Assembly: GCA_964353405.1 (NCBI GenBank)
Contig: CAYGWJ010000126.1
Span: forward strand, 1 to 38,037
DNA from: JBGLNJ01 sp964353405
GTDB taxonomy: Bacteria > Chloroflexota > Anaerolineae > Fen-1058
DNA length: 38,037 bases
Reading direction: 5' to 3'
Part shown: positions 7,179-16,176 of the stretch, in pieces
How positions within the stretch are numbered: the stretch's first letter is position 1
How the letters are laid out: each line of letters starts with the position of its first letter
Program-made: the position numbers and the translations under genes
Notes under the pieces: generated by a model
Databases searched by the model: none
What the model was told of the DNA's origin: nothing
Seen by the model: the letters and a program-made list of their open reading frames with translations, nothing else

Positions 7179-7214
7179 CACGATAATGACGTTACGTTAT
7201 TCAGATAAGGCTCG

Positions 7215-7242
7215 ACCTGCCAGGCTGACTCAACCGGCAGGT
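7215..7242. repeat. Short hairpin in the korD/OB-fold divergent region
   Basis: ACCTGCC (7215-7221) pairs with GGCAGGT (7236-7242). No T-run follows on either strand. It is probably one of the dispersed palindromes. Confidence 0.35.
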
Positions 7243-7333
7243 TCGGTAACGCGCCGCCGCACTGGCGCAAATAGCTAGAGATATGCTATACTCTGGGTGT
7301 TTGGTGTCACCGGCTTTTGGCAGGAGGCCCCCC

Positions 7334-8755
7334 ATGGCGACTTGCGCAAGTTGCGGCCGATATTTTGCCCCTTACACAGACACCTGTCCCCTCTGCGGCG
7401 CGCGCCTCTCGCGCCGCATGACGATTCGTGCGATGAGGTTCATCGCGCTGGGATTGGCCGCACTCGGCCTCAGCCTCTTGTGGTGGTTTGCCACTCACTC
7501 GCCTATCCCCACTCTCAAAATTGGCCAGGCGCAGGCGACGATGAATTTCGCTTATGTGCGCGTACAAGGCCAGGTGACGCGCGCGCCCAGCCTGGACCCC
7601 GACAGCGGTTATTTGAGCTTTTGGATTGCGGACGACACGGGTGAATTGTTGGTGAGCTCGTATCGCTCGACGACGCAAGACCTGATGAGATTGGGCCAGG
7701 TGCCGGGCATCGGCGACCGCGTGACGATGGAAGGAACACTGCGTGTCCGCCCGGACAGCGCGTCGCTCACGCTCAACTCGCCCTATGCGGCCCGCGTCCA
7801 ACGCGCGCCGGCCGTGCCGATGGACATCGGTCAGATTGACCAGGCCTGCGCCCTGCGCGCCGTGACGGTGCGCGGACAAGTGCGCGCCGTGCGCTTGCCT
7901 TACAAGGGCTTGACCCTCATCACACTGCGCGACTCGACCGGTGAGATTGACGTGGCTGTGCCGGAAGTGATCACACAGCTTTACGGCCCGGCGGTCAAAT
8001 TGCAGCCGGGTCAAAGCGTACAAGTCAATGGCGTGGTGACGCTCTACAAGGACACACCGCAAATCACGCTCGCCCGCGCCGACGAGCTGCGCGCCTCGGC
8101 CGATTCGATGCAGATTGCCGCGTCTGCGCGCATGGCCGAACTCGCGGCGCGTGCCGGTCAATGGGCCGCCGTGCGCGGGACGGTCGCCAAGGTCAGCCCG
8201 TTCAGCGCGGGTGTCAAGCTCACGCTCGACGACGGCACGGGCCGCGCGGACGTGGTGCTGTGGCGCGACCTTTACGCGGTGCTCTCGCCTACGCTTCAAT
8301 TGGCCGAGGGAGCGCAGGTTGCCGTGCAGGGTGAGGTGTCACTCTATCGCGGCGCGGTCGAAATCACGCCGGAACTCGATGCGGATGTGTCACTCATCGC
8401 CGTCGCCGCGCCACTGCCAACGCCCGGCCCCACAACCACTCCTGCGCCCACGCCAACGCGCGCCATTACCTTTACACCGATGGGCCAGATCGCAGCGGGT
8501 GATAAGGGCAGGCTCGTCAGCGTGCGCGGGAAAATCGTCGCGGTGATCCCATTTTCCAAAGGCATGAAATATCGGCTCGACGACGGAACAGGCCGAGTCA
8601 TCTTGTTGCTGTGGCAGGAGGTGCTCGATAAAGCACCCGACCTCACCAGGCTGACAAAGGACACACAAATGAGCGTCACTGGAACGGTGGATGTGTTTGA
8701 TGGAGAGATTGAGGTCGCGCCTAAATCCGCAAGTGATGTTCAGACGAGTCCGTGA
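7334..8755 (+). CDS. Zinc-ribbon membrane protein with four OB-fold repeats
   Basis: The product has 473 residues. ATG 7334 has AGGAGG just upstream. The N-terminal CASC...CPLC (C4, C7, C18, C21) is a zinc ribbon, followed by a basic stretch and one membrane helix at about 34-52. Then come four similar modules at about 65-155, 165-262, 275-370 and 393-473. Each contains phrases like VRGTVAKVSPF, LDDGTGRADVVLW and VTGTVDVFDGEIEVAP, characteristic of nucleic-acid-binding-type OB folds. A Pro/Thr linker precedes the last module. The ribbon is predicted inside and the OB repeats outside the membrane, so DNA or oligosaccharide binding at the cell surface is possible, but no function is known to me. 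Confidence 0.78.
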   Translation: MATCASCGRYFAPYTDTCPLCGARLSRRMTIRAMRFIALGLAALGLSLLWWFATHSPIPTLKIGQAQATMNFAYVRVQGQVTRAPSLDPDSGYLSFWIADDTGELLVSSYRSTTQDLMRLGQVPGIGDRVTMEGTLRVRPDSASLTLNSPYAARVQRAPAVPMDIGQIDQACALRAVTVRGQVRAVRLPYKGLTLITLRDSTGEIDVAVPEVITQLYGPAVKLQPGQSVQVNGVVTLYKDTPQITLARADELRASADSMQIAASARMAELAARAGQWAAVRGTVAKVSPFSAGVKLTLDDGTGRADVVLWRDLYAVLSPTLQLAEGAQVAVQGEVSLYRGAVEITPELDADVSLIAVAAPLPTPGPTTTPAPTPTRAITFTPMGQIAAGDKGRLVSVRGKIVAVIPFSKGMKYRLDDGTGRVILLLWQEVLDKAPDLTRLTKDTQMSVTGTVDVFDGEIEVAPKSASDVQTSP

Positions 8756-8788
8756 TGTGATTGCGTCATGCGACCTGCGGCTTACCAC

Positions 8789-10111
8789 ATGAACACTCTG
8801 ATCCTGTTGGCTTATGCCCTTCTCGGCGCAACGCTCGCTTCTCTGTTGGCGTGTGTGCCCGCGCTGCACGTGTATAACGTGGCCGGGCTGGCCGTCCTGG
8901 CGAGCGCGCGGCTGGCCGGCGTGATTCCATCCGGCGAGGCGCTGGCCATGTTTCTGCTCGGCATGGTGACAGGCTATGCCACGCTCAACACCGTGCCGTC
9001 CATTTTCTTTTCCGCGCCGGATGACTCGACGGCGTTCGTCGTGTTGCCGGGACAAAAATACCTGATGCTGGGACGCGGCTACGAAGCAGCCGCGCTCACA
9101 GGCGTGGGCGGGTTGGGCGGACTGATCGCCGTCGTCGCGTTCAGTCCACTGGCGTCGTCAGTTTTTCCAACACTGCACGCTATCGTTTCGCCTCACCTGG
9201 GCTGGATACTGTCGGCGATCATTGCCTTTATGCTAATGTCCGAATGGCCCAAAGGCGGCGATCGCGCCCGAACGCCGCTGGGCCGCCTGGCCGAAGCGTG
9301 GACGGGATTGGGCGCGGGCTTGCTGACGTTCGCGCTCTCTGGCTTGCTCGGCTTTGTGTTGATCTATCGCAGCGTCGTGCCAAACGAGGTGGCGTTTCAG
9401 AATCTTTTGCCCGCGTTCGTCGGCTTGTTTGCCATCCCCGGCGTGATTCAAAACCTTGTCGCCCGGACACAAGTGCCGGAGCAGCACATCGGCGCATCGT
9501 TGGACCTGACACCCTCACTCTTGGCGCGTGGGGTTTTTGCGGGATTGCTGGGCGGCGGGTTCGCGGCATTCTTTCCCGTCGTCACAGGCGGCATCGGCGG
9601 GCTATTGGCCGGGCACGCCACGGCTCAACGCGACGACCGGCTGTTCATCCTCTCGCAAGGCGCATCGAAAGCGGTCTATTACGTGGGCGGCTTTTTGCTG
9701 TTCTTTGTGCCGGGCCTGGGGTTGACGCGCGGGGGGATGGCGTGGATGCTTTCGACGATCTATGCGCCAGGAACACCACAGGTTTACTTTACCGCCGTCG
9801 CCGCAGTGGCGTGCGCGGGCGCGGTATCGTTCTTTCTGCTGCTTGGGCTTAGCCGCGCGGCGATCTCGCTTGTCGGGCGCGTGGACTATCACTGGATTTC
9901 GGCGGCGACGCTGGCCCTGCTGGTGATACTCGTGCTGGCATTGACGGGAACGGGTGGATTGCTCGCCGCATTGGCCGCCACTGGCATCGGGCTGATTCCC
10001 GTCGCGTTTGGCTGCCGCAAGATGAACTGCATGGGCGTGCTGCTCGTGCCGATCACGCTGAACATGGCGGGTGTGGGCGCCAGTGTCGCGCACTGGCTGG
10101 GTCTGATATAA
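8789..10111 (+). CDS. TctA-like (tripartite tricarboxylate transporter permease family/DUF112) membrane protein
   Basis: The product has about 440 residues and a dozen hydrophobic segments. Family-like features are the glycine-rich loop GMVTGYATLNTVPSIFFSAP near the N-terminus and GGGFAAFFPVVTGGIGGLLA in the middle. The second is related to the repeated G-rich motif of TctA permeases; the closest style is the stand-alone version seen in archaea and Chloroflexota rather than the Tct three-component operons. No TctB or periplasmic TctC neighbour is present. ATG 8789 fits the family start, although the ribosome site is weak; ATG 8768 is an alternative. Substrate is unknown. Confidence 0.65.
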   Translation: MNTLILLAYALLGATLASLLACVPALHVYNVAGLAVLASARLAGVIPSGEALAMFLLGMVTGYATLNTVPSIFFSAPDDSTAFVVLPGQKYLMLGRGYEAAALTGVGGLGGLIAVVAFSPLASSVFPTLHAIVSPHLGWILSAIIAFMLMSEWPKGGDRARTPLGRLAEAWTGLGAGLLTFALSGLLGFVLIYRSVVPNEVAFQNLLPAFVGLFAIPGVIQNLVARTQVPEQHIGASLDLTPSLLARGVFAGLLGGGFAAFFPVVTGGIGGLLAGHATAQRDDRLFILSQGASKAVYYVGGFLLFFVPGLGLTRGGMAWMLSTIYAPGTPQVYFTAVAAVACAGAVSFFLLLGLSRAAISLVGRVDYHWISAATLALLVILVLALTGTGGLLAALAATGIGLIPVAFGCRKMNCMGVLLVPITLNMAGVGASVAHWLGLI

Positions 10112-10142
10112 TGTGGACAATTGACAGGGCAAGGGAGGACAC

Positions 10143-11255
10143 ATGCTCACTCGGACATTATTCACCATCGGTATCGTTCTCTTGGTGGTAGCGCTCGCCG
10201 GGGGTGCGACCCTCGCCACTCGAACACCCACCCAGATGATGGCGGCCAGCGCCACCGCAGAAGGCCTGACGCCGCCGACGCGGGCGCCAACACAGACGCC
10301 GACCACAACACCTACGCCCACACCGACCCGCACGCCCAGGCCGACGAACACGAGCACACCTGTCCCCCCGCCGACGAGTGAGCCTCAGGCCATCGTTTAC
10401 GTCGTCAGACCTGGCGACACTCTGTTCAGTATCGCCCGGCGTTACGGCGTTACGGTGCAAACGATCGTACAAGCCAACGATGTCAATCCCAATGCCATCT
10501 ACGTAGGGCAGACACTCAAGTTTGAAACTCTAGAATCAAGCCTGACCCCCAGCCCAACCAGTCTGCCCACCATCACTCCCCCGGCGCCGACCCAAACGCC
10601 CTCGCCCACTGCACTACCCGCGCCGCTGCCAACGGCGACCGAAATGCCGCGCCCGACTCCATCACCCGCGCCGACCTTAGCCGTCGAAGCGGAATGGCCG
10701 TCCCGTATGGGACTTGACCGCTCGGATTCGATTCGCATTTCGTTGGTCAACCAATCCGGGAAGCTGATTCCCACTATCGAGGTGCCGGGCCACACGGCCG
10801 TGGCCGATACCCCCTTTCCCTTCAGCACGCCGGGGACCCCCCTCGGAGGGGCATATGGTTCCGAATACGACACTTTTGTCATCGCGCGATTGGCCGGGAC
10901 AGCTTTTGATATCGAGCTGGCTACGGCGGAAGAATATCAGTGGGTCGGGCAATCACGCGTGACCTGGGAATGGAACATCATTCCCAAAATTCCAGGCGAG
11001 CAAATTATGAACGCGACCATCGAGGTCAAATGGAAGCGCCGGGACACCGGGCAAACCATCGAGCAGCCTATTTGGCGCTCGCGGCTTCAGGTCGTCGTCG
11101 AAAAGCCGTGGCTCACGACGGGGCAGATCAGCCTCTTTACGGTGATCAGCGGCGTGCTGGGATCGGGGTTGAGCATCCCGTGGGTTTACGAGCGCGTCCA
11201 GGAATGGCGCAAGGGCCGGGGCAAGAAGGCCAAAAGCTCGACAAAGCGCAGGTGA
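10143..11255 (+). CDS. Membrane-anchored LysM-domain protein with Pro/Thr-rich linkers
   Basis: The product has 370 residues. ATG 10143 is preceded by GGGAGGA. An N-terminal hydrophobic segment (about 5-25) acts as signal or anchor. A Pro/Thr linker (about 28-80) leads to one LysM domain (about 84-132, starting YVVRPGDTLFSIARRYGVT and ending AIYVGQTLKF). A second Pro/Thr linker (about 136-180) and a beta-rich domain follow, then a hydrophobic segment near 335 and a very basic tail. LysM binds peptidoglycan; the beta domain is unrecognised. Pro/Thr linkers of this sort are common in Chloroflexota exoproteins. Two bases separate it from the next gene, so they are co-transcribed. Confidence 0.8.
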   Translation: MLTRTLFTIGIVLLVVALAGGATLATRTPTQMMAASATAEGLTPPTRAPTQTPTTTPTPTPTRTPRPTNTSTPVPPPTSEPQAIVYVVRPGDTLFSIARRYGVTVQTIVQANDVNPNAIYVGQTLKFETLESSLTPSPTSLPTITPPAPTQTPSPTALPAPLPTATEMPRPTPSPAPTLAVEAEWPSRMGLDRSDSIRISLVNQSGKLIPTIEVPGHTAVADTPFPFSTPGTPLGGAYGSEYDTFVIARLAGTAFDIELATAEEYQWVGQSRVTWEWNIIPKIPGEQIMNATIEVKWKRRDTGQTIEQPIWRSRLQVVVEKPWLTTGQISLFTVISGVLGSGLSIPWVYERVQEWRKGRGKKAKSSTKRR

Positions 11256-11257
11256 CC

Positions 11258-12247
11258 ATGAAAGGCATCGCGCATTTTCTCTCCGGCATCGCCGCCGCGT
11301 CATTCATTCCTGCGGCGGTGGCGCAATCGGCGCAGGGCGCGTGGCTGCTGACGCTGGCGGGCGCGTGCGCGCTTTTGCCGGACACACTCGACTTCAAGTT
11401 CGCGCGATTCCTGGAACGGCCCGACGACACGATTGACCCCGGCTCGCAGCCGAACGCCCAGATCATTGCCGACCGCCTCGCCGCAAGTGCTGACGCGGCT
11501 TTCCAGACAGACCGCCCGCGCACCGTGCAGCTTCACACCGTCCGGCTCGGCGTGGACGCCTGGCGTCAATACACGGTTCGCTTTGACACGCCGGGCCGCG
11601 AAATCGCCGTCCGCATCGGCCCGGTCGTCACCACGTCTCAAGCCCCGGTCGGCGCAGCTTTTTCTTCTGCACAAGCGCGGGCGAAAACGTCCGCGCCGTT
11701 GAACTATACCTACGACGCCGAAACCACGGTGGACATTTTTAGCGGCCCATCGTTTCGCTTTGAGCGAAAGGGCGATTCGATCTCTGTCACCTTCCTGCCA
11801 TGGCACCGCGCGTGGTCGCACAGCCTGACGATGGCTCTGGGCCTTGGCCTGATGGCCGGACTGCTGTGGGGCTGGCTGGCCGGGACGGCTGCGGCGCTGG
11901 GCTATGCCGCCCATGTGCTGGAAGACCAGCTCGGCGCGATGGGCAGCAATTTGCTTTGGCCGTTCACACGCGTGCGTGCGCCCGGCTTGAACCTCATCCG
12001 CAGCGGCGACGCCATCCCGAATTTTCTTACGGTCTGGACATCGTGCGCGCTGACGTTGTTCAACCTGGATCGCTTTGCAGGTGCGCCACACCTCCCGGCC
12101 ATGCCCTATCTCCTCGGCGTCGTCATGCTTCCAGCAGTGGCACTCGTAGCAGCGTACGTCGCCCGGCGACAACGGGAAAAGCCGCGCCCTGTCGAAACGT
12201 TGCGTCAAGCCGACTTGGTGGCGGAAGCGCAGGAAACGGAAGTCTAA
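11258..12247 (+). CDS. YdjM-like membrane-bound metal-dependent hydrolase family protein (DUF457-like)
   Basis: The product has 329 residues. ATG 11258 follows the LysM gene by two bases. Conserved polar motifs of the family are visible: HFLSGIAAAS near the start, LLPDTLDFKF around residue 45, WHRAWSHSL around 185, and HVLEDQLGAMGSNLLWPF around 230. Hydrophobic segments lie at the start, at about 190-220 and at about 275-295. The segment at about 60-180 between the LPDTLDF and WHR motifs is longer than in short YdjM proteins and looks like a soluble beta-rich insertion. Enzymatic activity is annotated in the family from motifs; I know of no proven substrate. Confidence 0.7.
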   Translation: MKGIAHFLSGIAAASFIPAAVAQSAQGAWLLTLAGACALLPDTLDFKFARFLERPDDTIDPGSQPNAQIIADRLAASADAAFQTDRPRTVQLHTVRLGVDAWRQYTVRFDTPGREIAVRIGPVVTTSQAPVGAAFSSAQARAKTSAPLNYTYDAETTVDIFSGPSFRFERKGDSISVTFLPWHRAWSHSLTMALGLGLMAGLLWGWLAGTAAALGYAAHVLEDQLGAMGSNLLWPFTRVRAPGLNLIRSGDAIPNFLTVWTSCALTLFNLDRFAGAPHLPAMPYLLGVVMLPAVALVAAYVARRQREKPRPVETLRQADLVAEAQETEV

Positions 12248-12329
12248 AGGTTGATGACGTCCACCGCCGGCCCTTGAGCAGCCCGCGCGCCTGGGTTCCA
12301 GAGGGTTGAATTGGAAATTGAGGCATACG

Positions 12330-15300
12330 ATGAAACCACGCTTGTTTGCCGCCATGTCGCTGGCCGCGTTTTGGCTATTCATCCTCTTGGCGCTCCTCCA
12401 GCACAGCTCACCCGCCATCAGCTCCGCCGCTCTTCTCACGTCTGCCGCGCCGCTGGATATCGTCATCAACGAGGTGGCGTGGGCAGGCACATCGGTTTCC
12501 ACAACTGCCGATGAATGGATCGAACTGAAAAACAATACAGCTTTTCCCATCACTTTGACTGGCTGGACTTTGACCAACACTGGCAGTATCAACATTGTTT
12601 TGGTTGGCGTCGTTCCGGCTCATGGATACTTTATGCTGGAACGCAGTGACGACAATACTATCAGTGACATTCTTGCTGACCAGATTTTTAGCAACGCCTT
12701 GCTCAACCCGCCGACGCCAGATTTCTTGGTTCTGCGAGATAACACTGGCATCCCCGTGGATACAGCAAATGGCAATGGCGGCACTTGGCCGGCCGGGAGT
12801 GCTGGCCCCAACTATTACAGCATGGAGCGCGTTGATCCACTCGCTCCAGACACAGACGGTAACTGGGCCAGCAACGATGGTGTGATCCGCAACGGCCACG
12901 ATGCAAATGGCAACCTCGTCAACGGCACGCCCAGGTCACATAACTCGGCCACATCGGCCAACCTGGGCATCACTCAACTTGCGCCAAGCACATCGCTCAT
13001 GAACCGAGCGATCCAATACACGTTGATCTTTAGCAATGCCGGGAAATTGAATGTCAAAGGCGCGATCATTACCGACACACTCTCGTTCAGCCCAATATCT
13101 GTGATCCAAACATCGCCCTATACATTCACACAAGTCGGTCAGAACCTCGTGTGGCAAGTCGGCACACTGCTCACCGCCAGCGGCAATCTCAGCTTGACCT
13201 TTACGGTTACGCCGGCAACAGATTTTACCGGGCTGCTGACGAGCACCGCCTTTATCACGTCAGAAGTGGTGGATTATTATCCAGCCGACGACCTCGCCAC
13301 TGCCACCACCCAGGTCGTGCCACCGTCCGCCGACGTCAGTGTGTCCAAATCCGCGCCGGCCACGGCGACTGCCGGAAGCGAGATCGCCTACTTGATCACC
13401 ATCAGCAACCCCGGACAGATAGAGGCGCCAGGTGTGCGCCTGACGGACACGCTGCCGTTAAGCGCGACGTTTGTTTCGGCAGCGGGCACACCCGCGCAGC
13501 CCGTCAACGGCACGCTCGTGTGGACGCTGGGCGCCCTGCCAGCCGGCGGCCAGCCGATCAGTTTGACAGTCATAGTGACGACTGCGCAGGATGTTTCAGG
13601 CTGGCTCACGAACAGGGTCACCCTCACGACCGTCTCCAGCGAGACGGTCACGGTGAACAATTCCGCGTATGCGACTACGCTCGTCACGACGACGTCCCCG
13701 CCGCCCGCCCGGCCCGGGGTCCTCATCAGCGCCGTGCATTACCATGGCTACAATAGCTACAACGACGAAGCGATACAGTTGACCAACGTGGAAGCATTCA
13801 CTGTTTCGCTGATGAACTGGCGATTGTCCGAAGGCAATTCGACCGGAGCCGTGACCTTTCCCGCTTTCGACCTCGCGCCGGGGCAACGGACCTGGGCAAC
13901 CAACCATGCCGATGCATTTTACGCCATGTTTGGCGAGTGGCCCGATTTTGCCAGGGTCCCGACAGGTAGCGTGCTCTCTCTGACTGGAACCTGGCTGAGT
14001 CTGCCGAATGACAGTGGCGCCGATATCAAACTGGCCGATGCCTCCGGCGCATTGCGCGACCGGCTGCTATACGGCTCAGCCACGACGATGCCCGGCGGCG
14101 GGTGGGACAGCGCCGCCGTGCAGCCCTACACGCCGACGACCGCCTTTGCCCGCGAAGGACAAATCCTCTACCGCAAACTGGATAAAGCCACCGGCCTGCC
14201 AGGCGACACGGACACCTCGGCAGATTGGGCGCAAGACCGGGCCGACCCCATCACCGGGCGGCGCGTTCGCTATCCCGGCTGGAACCTGGAACGATTCTAT
14301 CGCACCGTCCAGATCACCGAGACGGCACGGCTGACGGTTGGCATCGCGCCGGACAATGCGTTTCAAGTCATCTCGCAGGTGATCGCGTCTGCCCAGCAAA
14401 CACTGACGATAGAAGTTTACTCTTTTGAAAACGCGGCACTGGCGGAATTGCTTGGAGCGCGAGCCAGGGCCGGCGTGTCGGTAACACTGCTGCTGGAAGG
14501 CGAGCCGGCCGGAGGCTTGACCGACCAAGAAAAGTGGTCATGCCAGCAAGTAGAAGAGGCCGGTGGAGCCTGCTGGTTCATGTTCAATGATACGGGGCGC
14601 GCGCCCAAAGTCTATGACCGCTACAGCAACCAACACGCCAAAGTCATCGTGGCCGACGACCGGCTGGCCGCCATCGGTTCTGAAAATCTCAGCCCACGCA
14701 GCCTGCCCAACGATGACAAGTCCGATGGAACGGCCGGCGAGCGCGGCGTGGTACTGGTCACCGATGCGCCCGGCGTAGTGCAAGCCGCTCGCAAAATCTG
14801 GTCCGCCGATTTTGACCCCGGGCGCTTTCGCGATCTGGTCCGCTGGTCCAGCAGCGATACCCTATATGGCCCACCGCCCGTGGGCTTTGCGCCGATCACC
14901 GTCACCGGCGGCACAACATATACCGTGCTGTTCCCGCAACCGGTGGTTCTCTCCGGCACCTTTCCATTCGAAGTGATCCAATCGCCCGAAAACAGCCTGC
15001 GCCAAAGCGACAGTCTATTGGGGTTGATCGGGCGGGCCGGTCCCCGCGATGAGATGGCCGTCGAGCAACTGCAAGAGCCGCCGCATTGGGGGCCAGCTTC
15101 GGGCACACCGTCCACTGATCCCAACGTGTACCTCGAAGCGTTGATCGCGGCAGCGTCGCGCGGAGCGCGTGTGCGCCTCTTGCTTGACAGCTACTATGAC
15201 GATGGTGATAATGCCGCCACGGTCGCTTACATCGAAAGCCTGCGTGCCGTGAGCGAAACGTTGCGCGCCAATCTCCACGCTCGCACCGGCAATCCGACCG

Positions 15301-16055
15301 CGTCCGGCATCCACAACAAGATGGTGCTAGCTTTTATCAGCGGGCGCGGCTATGTGCACGTGGGCAGCCTGAATCACGGCGAGCTGGCCGCCAAGGGCAA
15401 CCGTGAGGTGGCGCTCCAGGTCCAATCCGACGCGGCCTACGCTTACTTGCGGCGCATGTTCGACTCGGACTGGTATCGCGTTTACTTGCCTATTGTCATG
15501 CAGAACTATGCACCACCCTCACCACCCGCCGATTATGGGCTGATCAGCGAAGTGTACTACTCCAGCACGGTGACAAAACAATGGGTCGAGATCTATAATC
15601 CCACCCTGAGGAACATTGATCTTTCCGATTACAAAATCGGTGACGCGGAATCGCCGGACAAGTTCGAGGGGATGTATCGCTTCCCGGCTGGCACGGTGCT
15701 GGGTCCGCGCGGCGTGATGGTGATCGCCTTCGACGCGACGCAGGTGCCGCAAGCCAACTTGCAGATGTGCCCGACCTGCGGGGGCAATGTGCCGGTGATG
15801 AACAAGTATCCAGGTTGGGGAACAGGTGACTGGTGGCTCGCCGGTCATGGCGATCAGGTGCTCTTGCTGGGGCCAGGCGATGTCCCGTTGGATGTGGTCG
15901 TCTATGGCGATGCCAGCCACCCCGGCGTGATAGCGCATCCAGGCGTGAATCTGTACACGCACTCGCTCGAACGCTTCCCGGCTAACCAGGATACAAACAA
16001 TTGCGCACTAGATTTCCGCGACCGGTTTCCGCCTACGCCGGGCCAGGTGCCGTAA
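12330..16055 (+). CDS. Giant secreted protein: lamin-tail, DUF11-like and two phospholipase D modules
   Basis: The product has 1241 residues. ATG 12330 with GAGG upstream gives a clean signal peptide (MKPRLFAAMSLAAFWLFILL). Modules in order: lamin-tail domain (about 45-190, DIVINEVAWAG, EWIELKNNTAF); two DUF11-like repeats (about 205-340 and 345-455, SVSKSAPATATAGSEIAYLI); a second lamin-tail-like domain (about 460-600); then phospholipase D domains with HKD-type motifs HAKVIVADDRLAAIGSEN (H769, K771) and IHNKMVLAFISGRGYVHVG (H995). After YLPIVMQNYAPP, a stretch typical of Chloroflexota surface proteins, comes a third lamin-tail domain (about 1065-1235). Two HKD motifs make one complete active site. 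Likely an extracellular nuclease or phospholipase; substrate unknown. Confidence 0.85.
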   Translation: MKPRLFAAMSLAAFWLFILLALLQHSSPAISSAALLTSAAPLDIVINEVAWAGTSVSTTADEWIELKNNTAFPITLTGWTLTNTGSINIVLVGVVPAHGYFMLERSDDNTISDILADQIFSNALLNPPTPDFLVLRDNTGIPVDTANGNGGTWPAGSAGPNYYSMERVDPLAPDTDGNWASNDGVIRNGHDANGNLVNGTPRSHNSATSANLGITQLAPSTSLMNRAIQYTLIFSNAGKLNVKGAIITDTLSFSPISVIQTSPYTFTQVGQNLVWQVGTLLTASGNLSLTFTVTPATDFTGLLTSTAFITSEVVDYYPADDLATATTQVVPPSADVSVSKSAPATATAGSEIAYLITISNPGQIEAPGVRLTDTLPLSATFVSAAGTPAQPVNGTLVWTLGALPAGGQPISLTVIVTTAQDVSGWLTNRVTLTTVSSETVTVNNSAYATTLVTTTSPPPARPGVLISAVHYHGYNSYNDEAIQLTNVEAFTVSLMNWRLSEGNSTGAVTFPAFDLAPGQRTWATNHADAFYAMFGEWPDFARVPTGSVLSLTGTWLSLPNDSGADIKLADASGALRDRLLYGSATTMPGGGWDSAAVQPYTPTTAFAREGQILYRKLDKATGLPGDTDTSADWAQDRADPITGRRVRYPGWNLERFYRTVQITETARLTVGIAPDNAFQVISQVIASAQQTLTIEVYSFENAALAELLGARARAGVSVTLLLEGEPAGGLTDQEKWSCQQVEEAGGACWFMFNDTGRAPKVYDRYSNQHAKVIVADDRLAAIGSENLSPRSLPNDDKSDGTAGERGVVLVTDAPGVVQAARKIWSADFDPGRFRDLVRWSSSDTLYGPPPVGFAPITVTGGTTYTVLFPQPVVLSGTFPFEVIQSPENSLRQSDSLLGLIGRAGPRDEMAVEQLQEPPHWGPASGTPSTDPNVYLEALIAAASRGARVRLLLDSYYDDGDNAATVAYIESLRAVSETLRANLHARTGNPTASGIHNKMVLAFISGRGYVHVGSLNHGELAAKGNREVALQVQSDAAYAYLRRMFDSDWYRVYLPIVMQNYAPPSPPADYGLISEVYYSSTVTKQWVEIYNPTLRNIDLSDYKIGDAESPDKFEGMYRFPAGTVLGPRGVMVIAFDATQVPQANLQMCPTCGGNVPVMNKYPGWGTGDWWLAGHGDQVLLLGPGDVPLDVVVYGDASHPGVIAHPGVNLYTHSLERFPANQDTNNCALDFRDRFPPTPGQVP

Positions 16056-16084
16056 GGGGTCTGCCGACGATAAGAATCCGGTGA

Positions 16085-16113
16085 TTGTGCAGACAAGCAG
16101 AGGCGAGTATAAT
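16085..16113 (+). promoter_or_regulatory. Sigma-70-like promoter for the ECF operon
   Basis: TTGTGC (16085-16090) and TATAAT (16108-16113) are separated by 17 bases, about 60 bases upstream of the ecfA start. The -10 is perfect and the -35 is moderate. The leader is short. Confidence 0.55.
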
Positions 16114-16176
16114 CTAATGGCAGCGCAGCAGAGAGGCTGAGTCAAAATCACACAACCGTTCCAGGTGACTTGTCCC

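Noticed and set aside
11300..12595. Minus-strand open frame of about 430 codons
   Set aside because: It is antisense to the YdjM-like gene and the secreted phospholipase-D-type gene; no domain is recognisable.
16114..16176. TPP riboswitch upstream of the ECF genes (GGCTGAGT...CCAGGTGA resembles part of the core)
   Set aside because: The second conserved half and the paired helices are missing; similarity is limited to a few bases.
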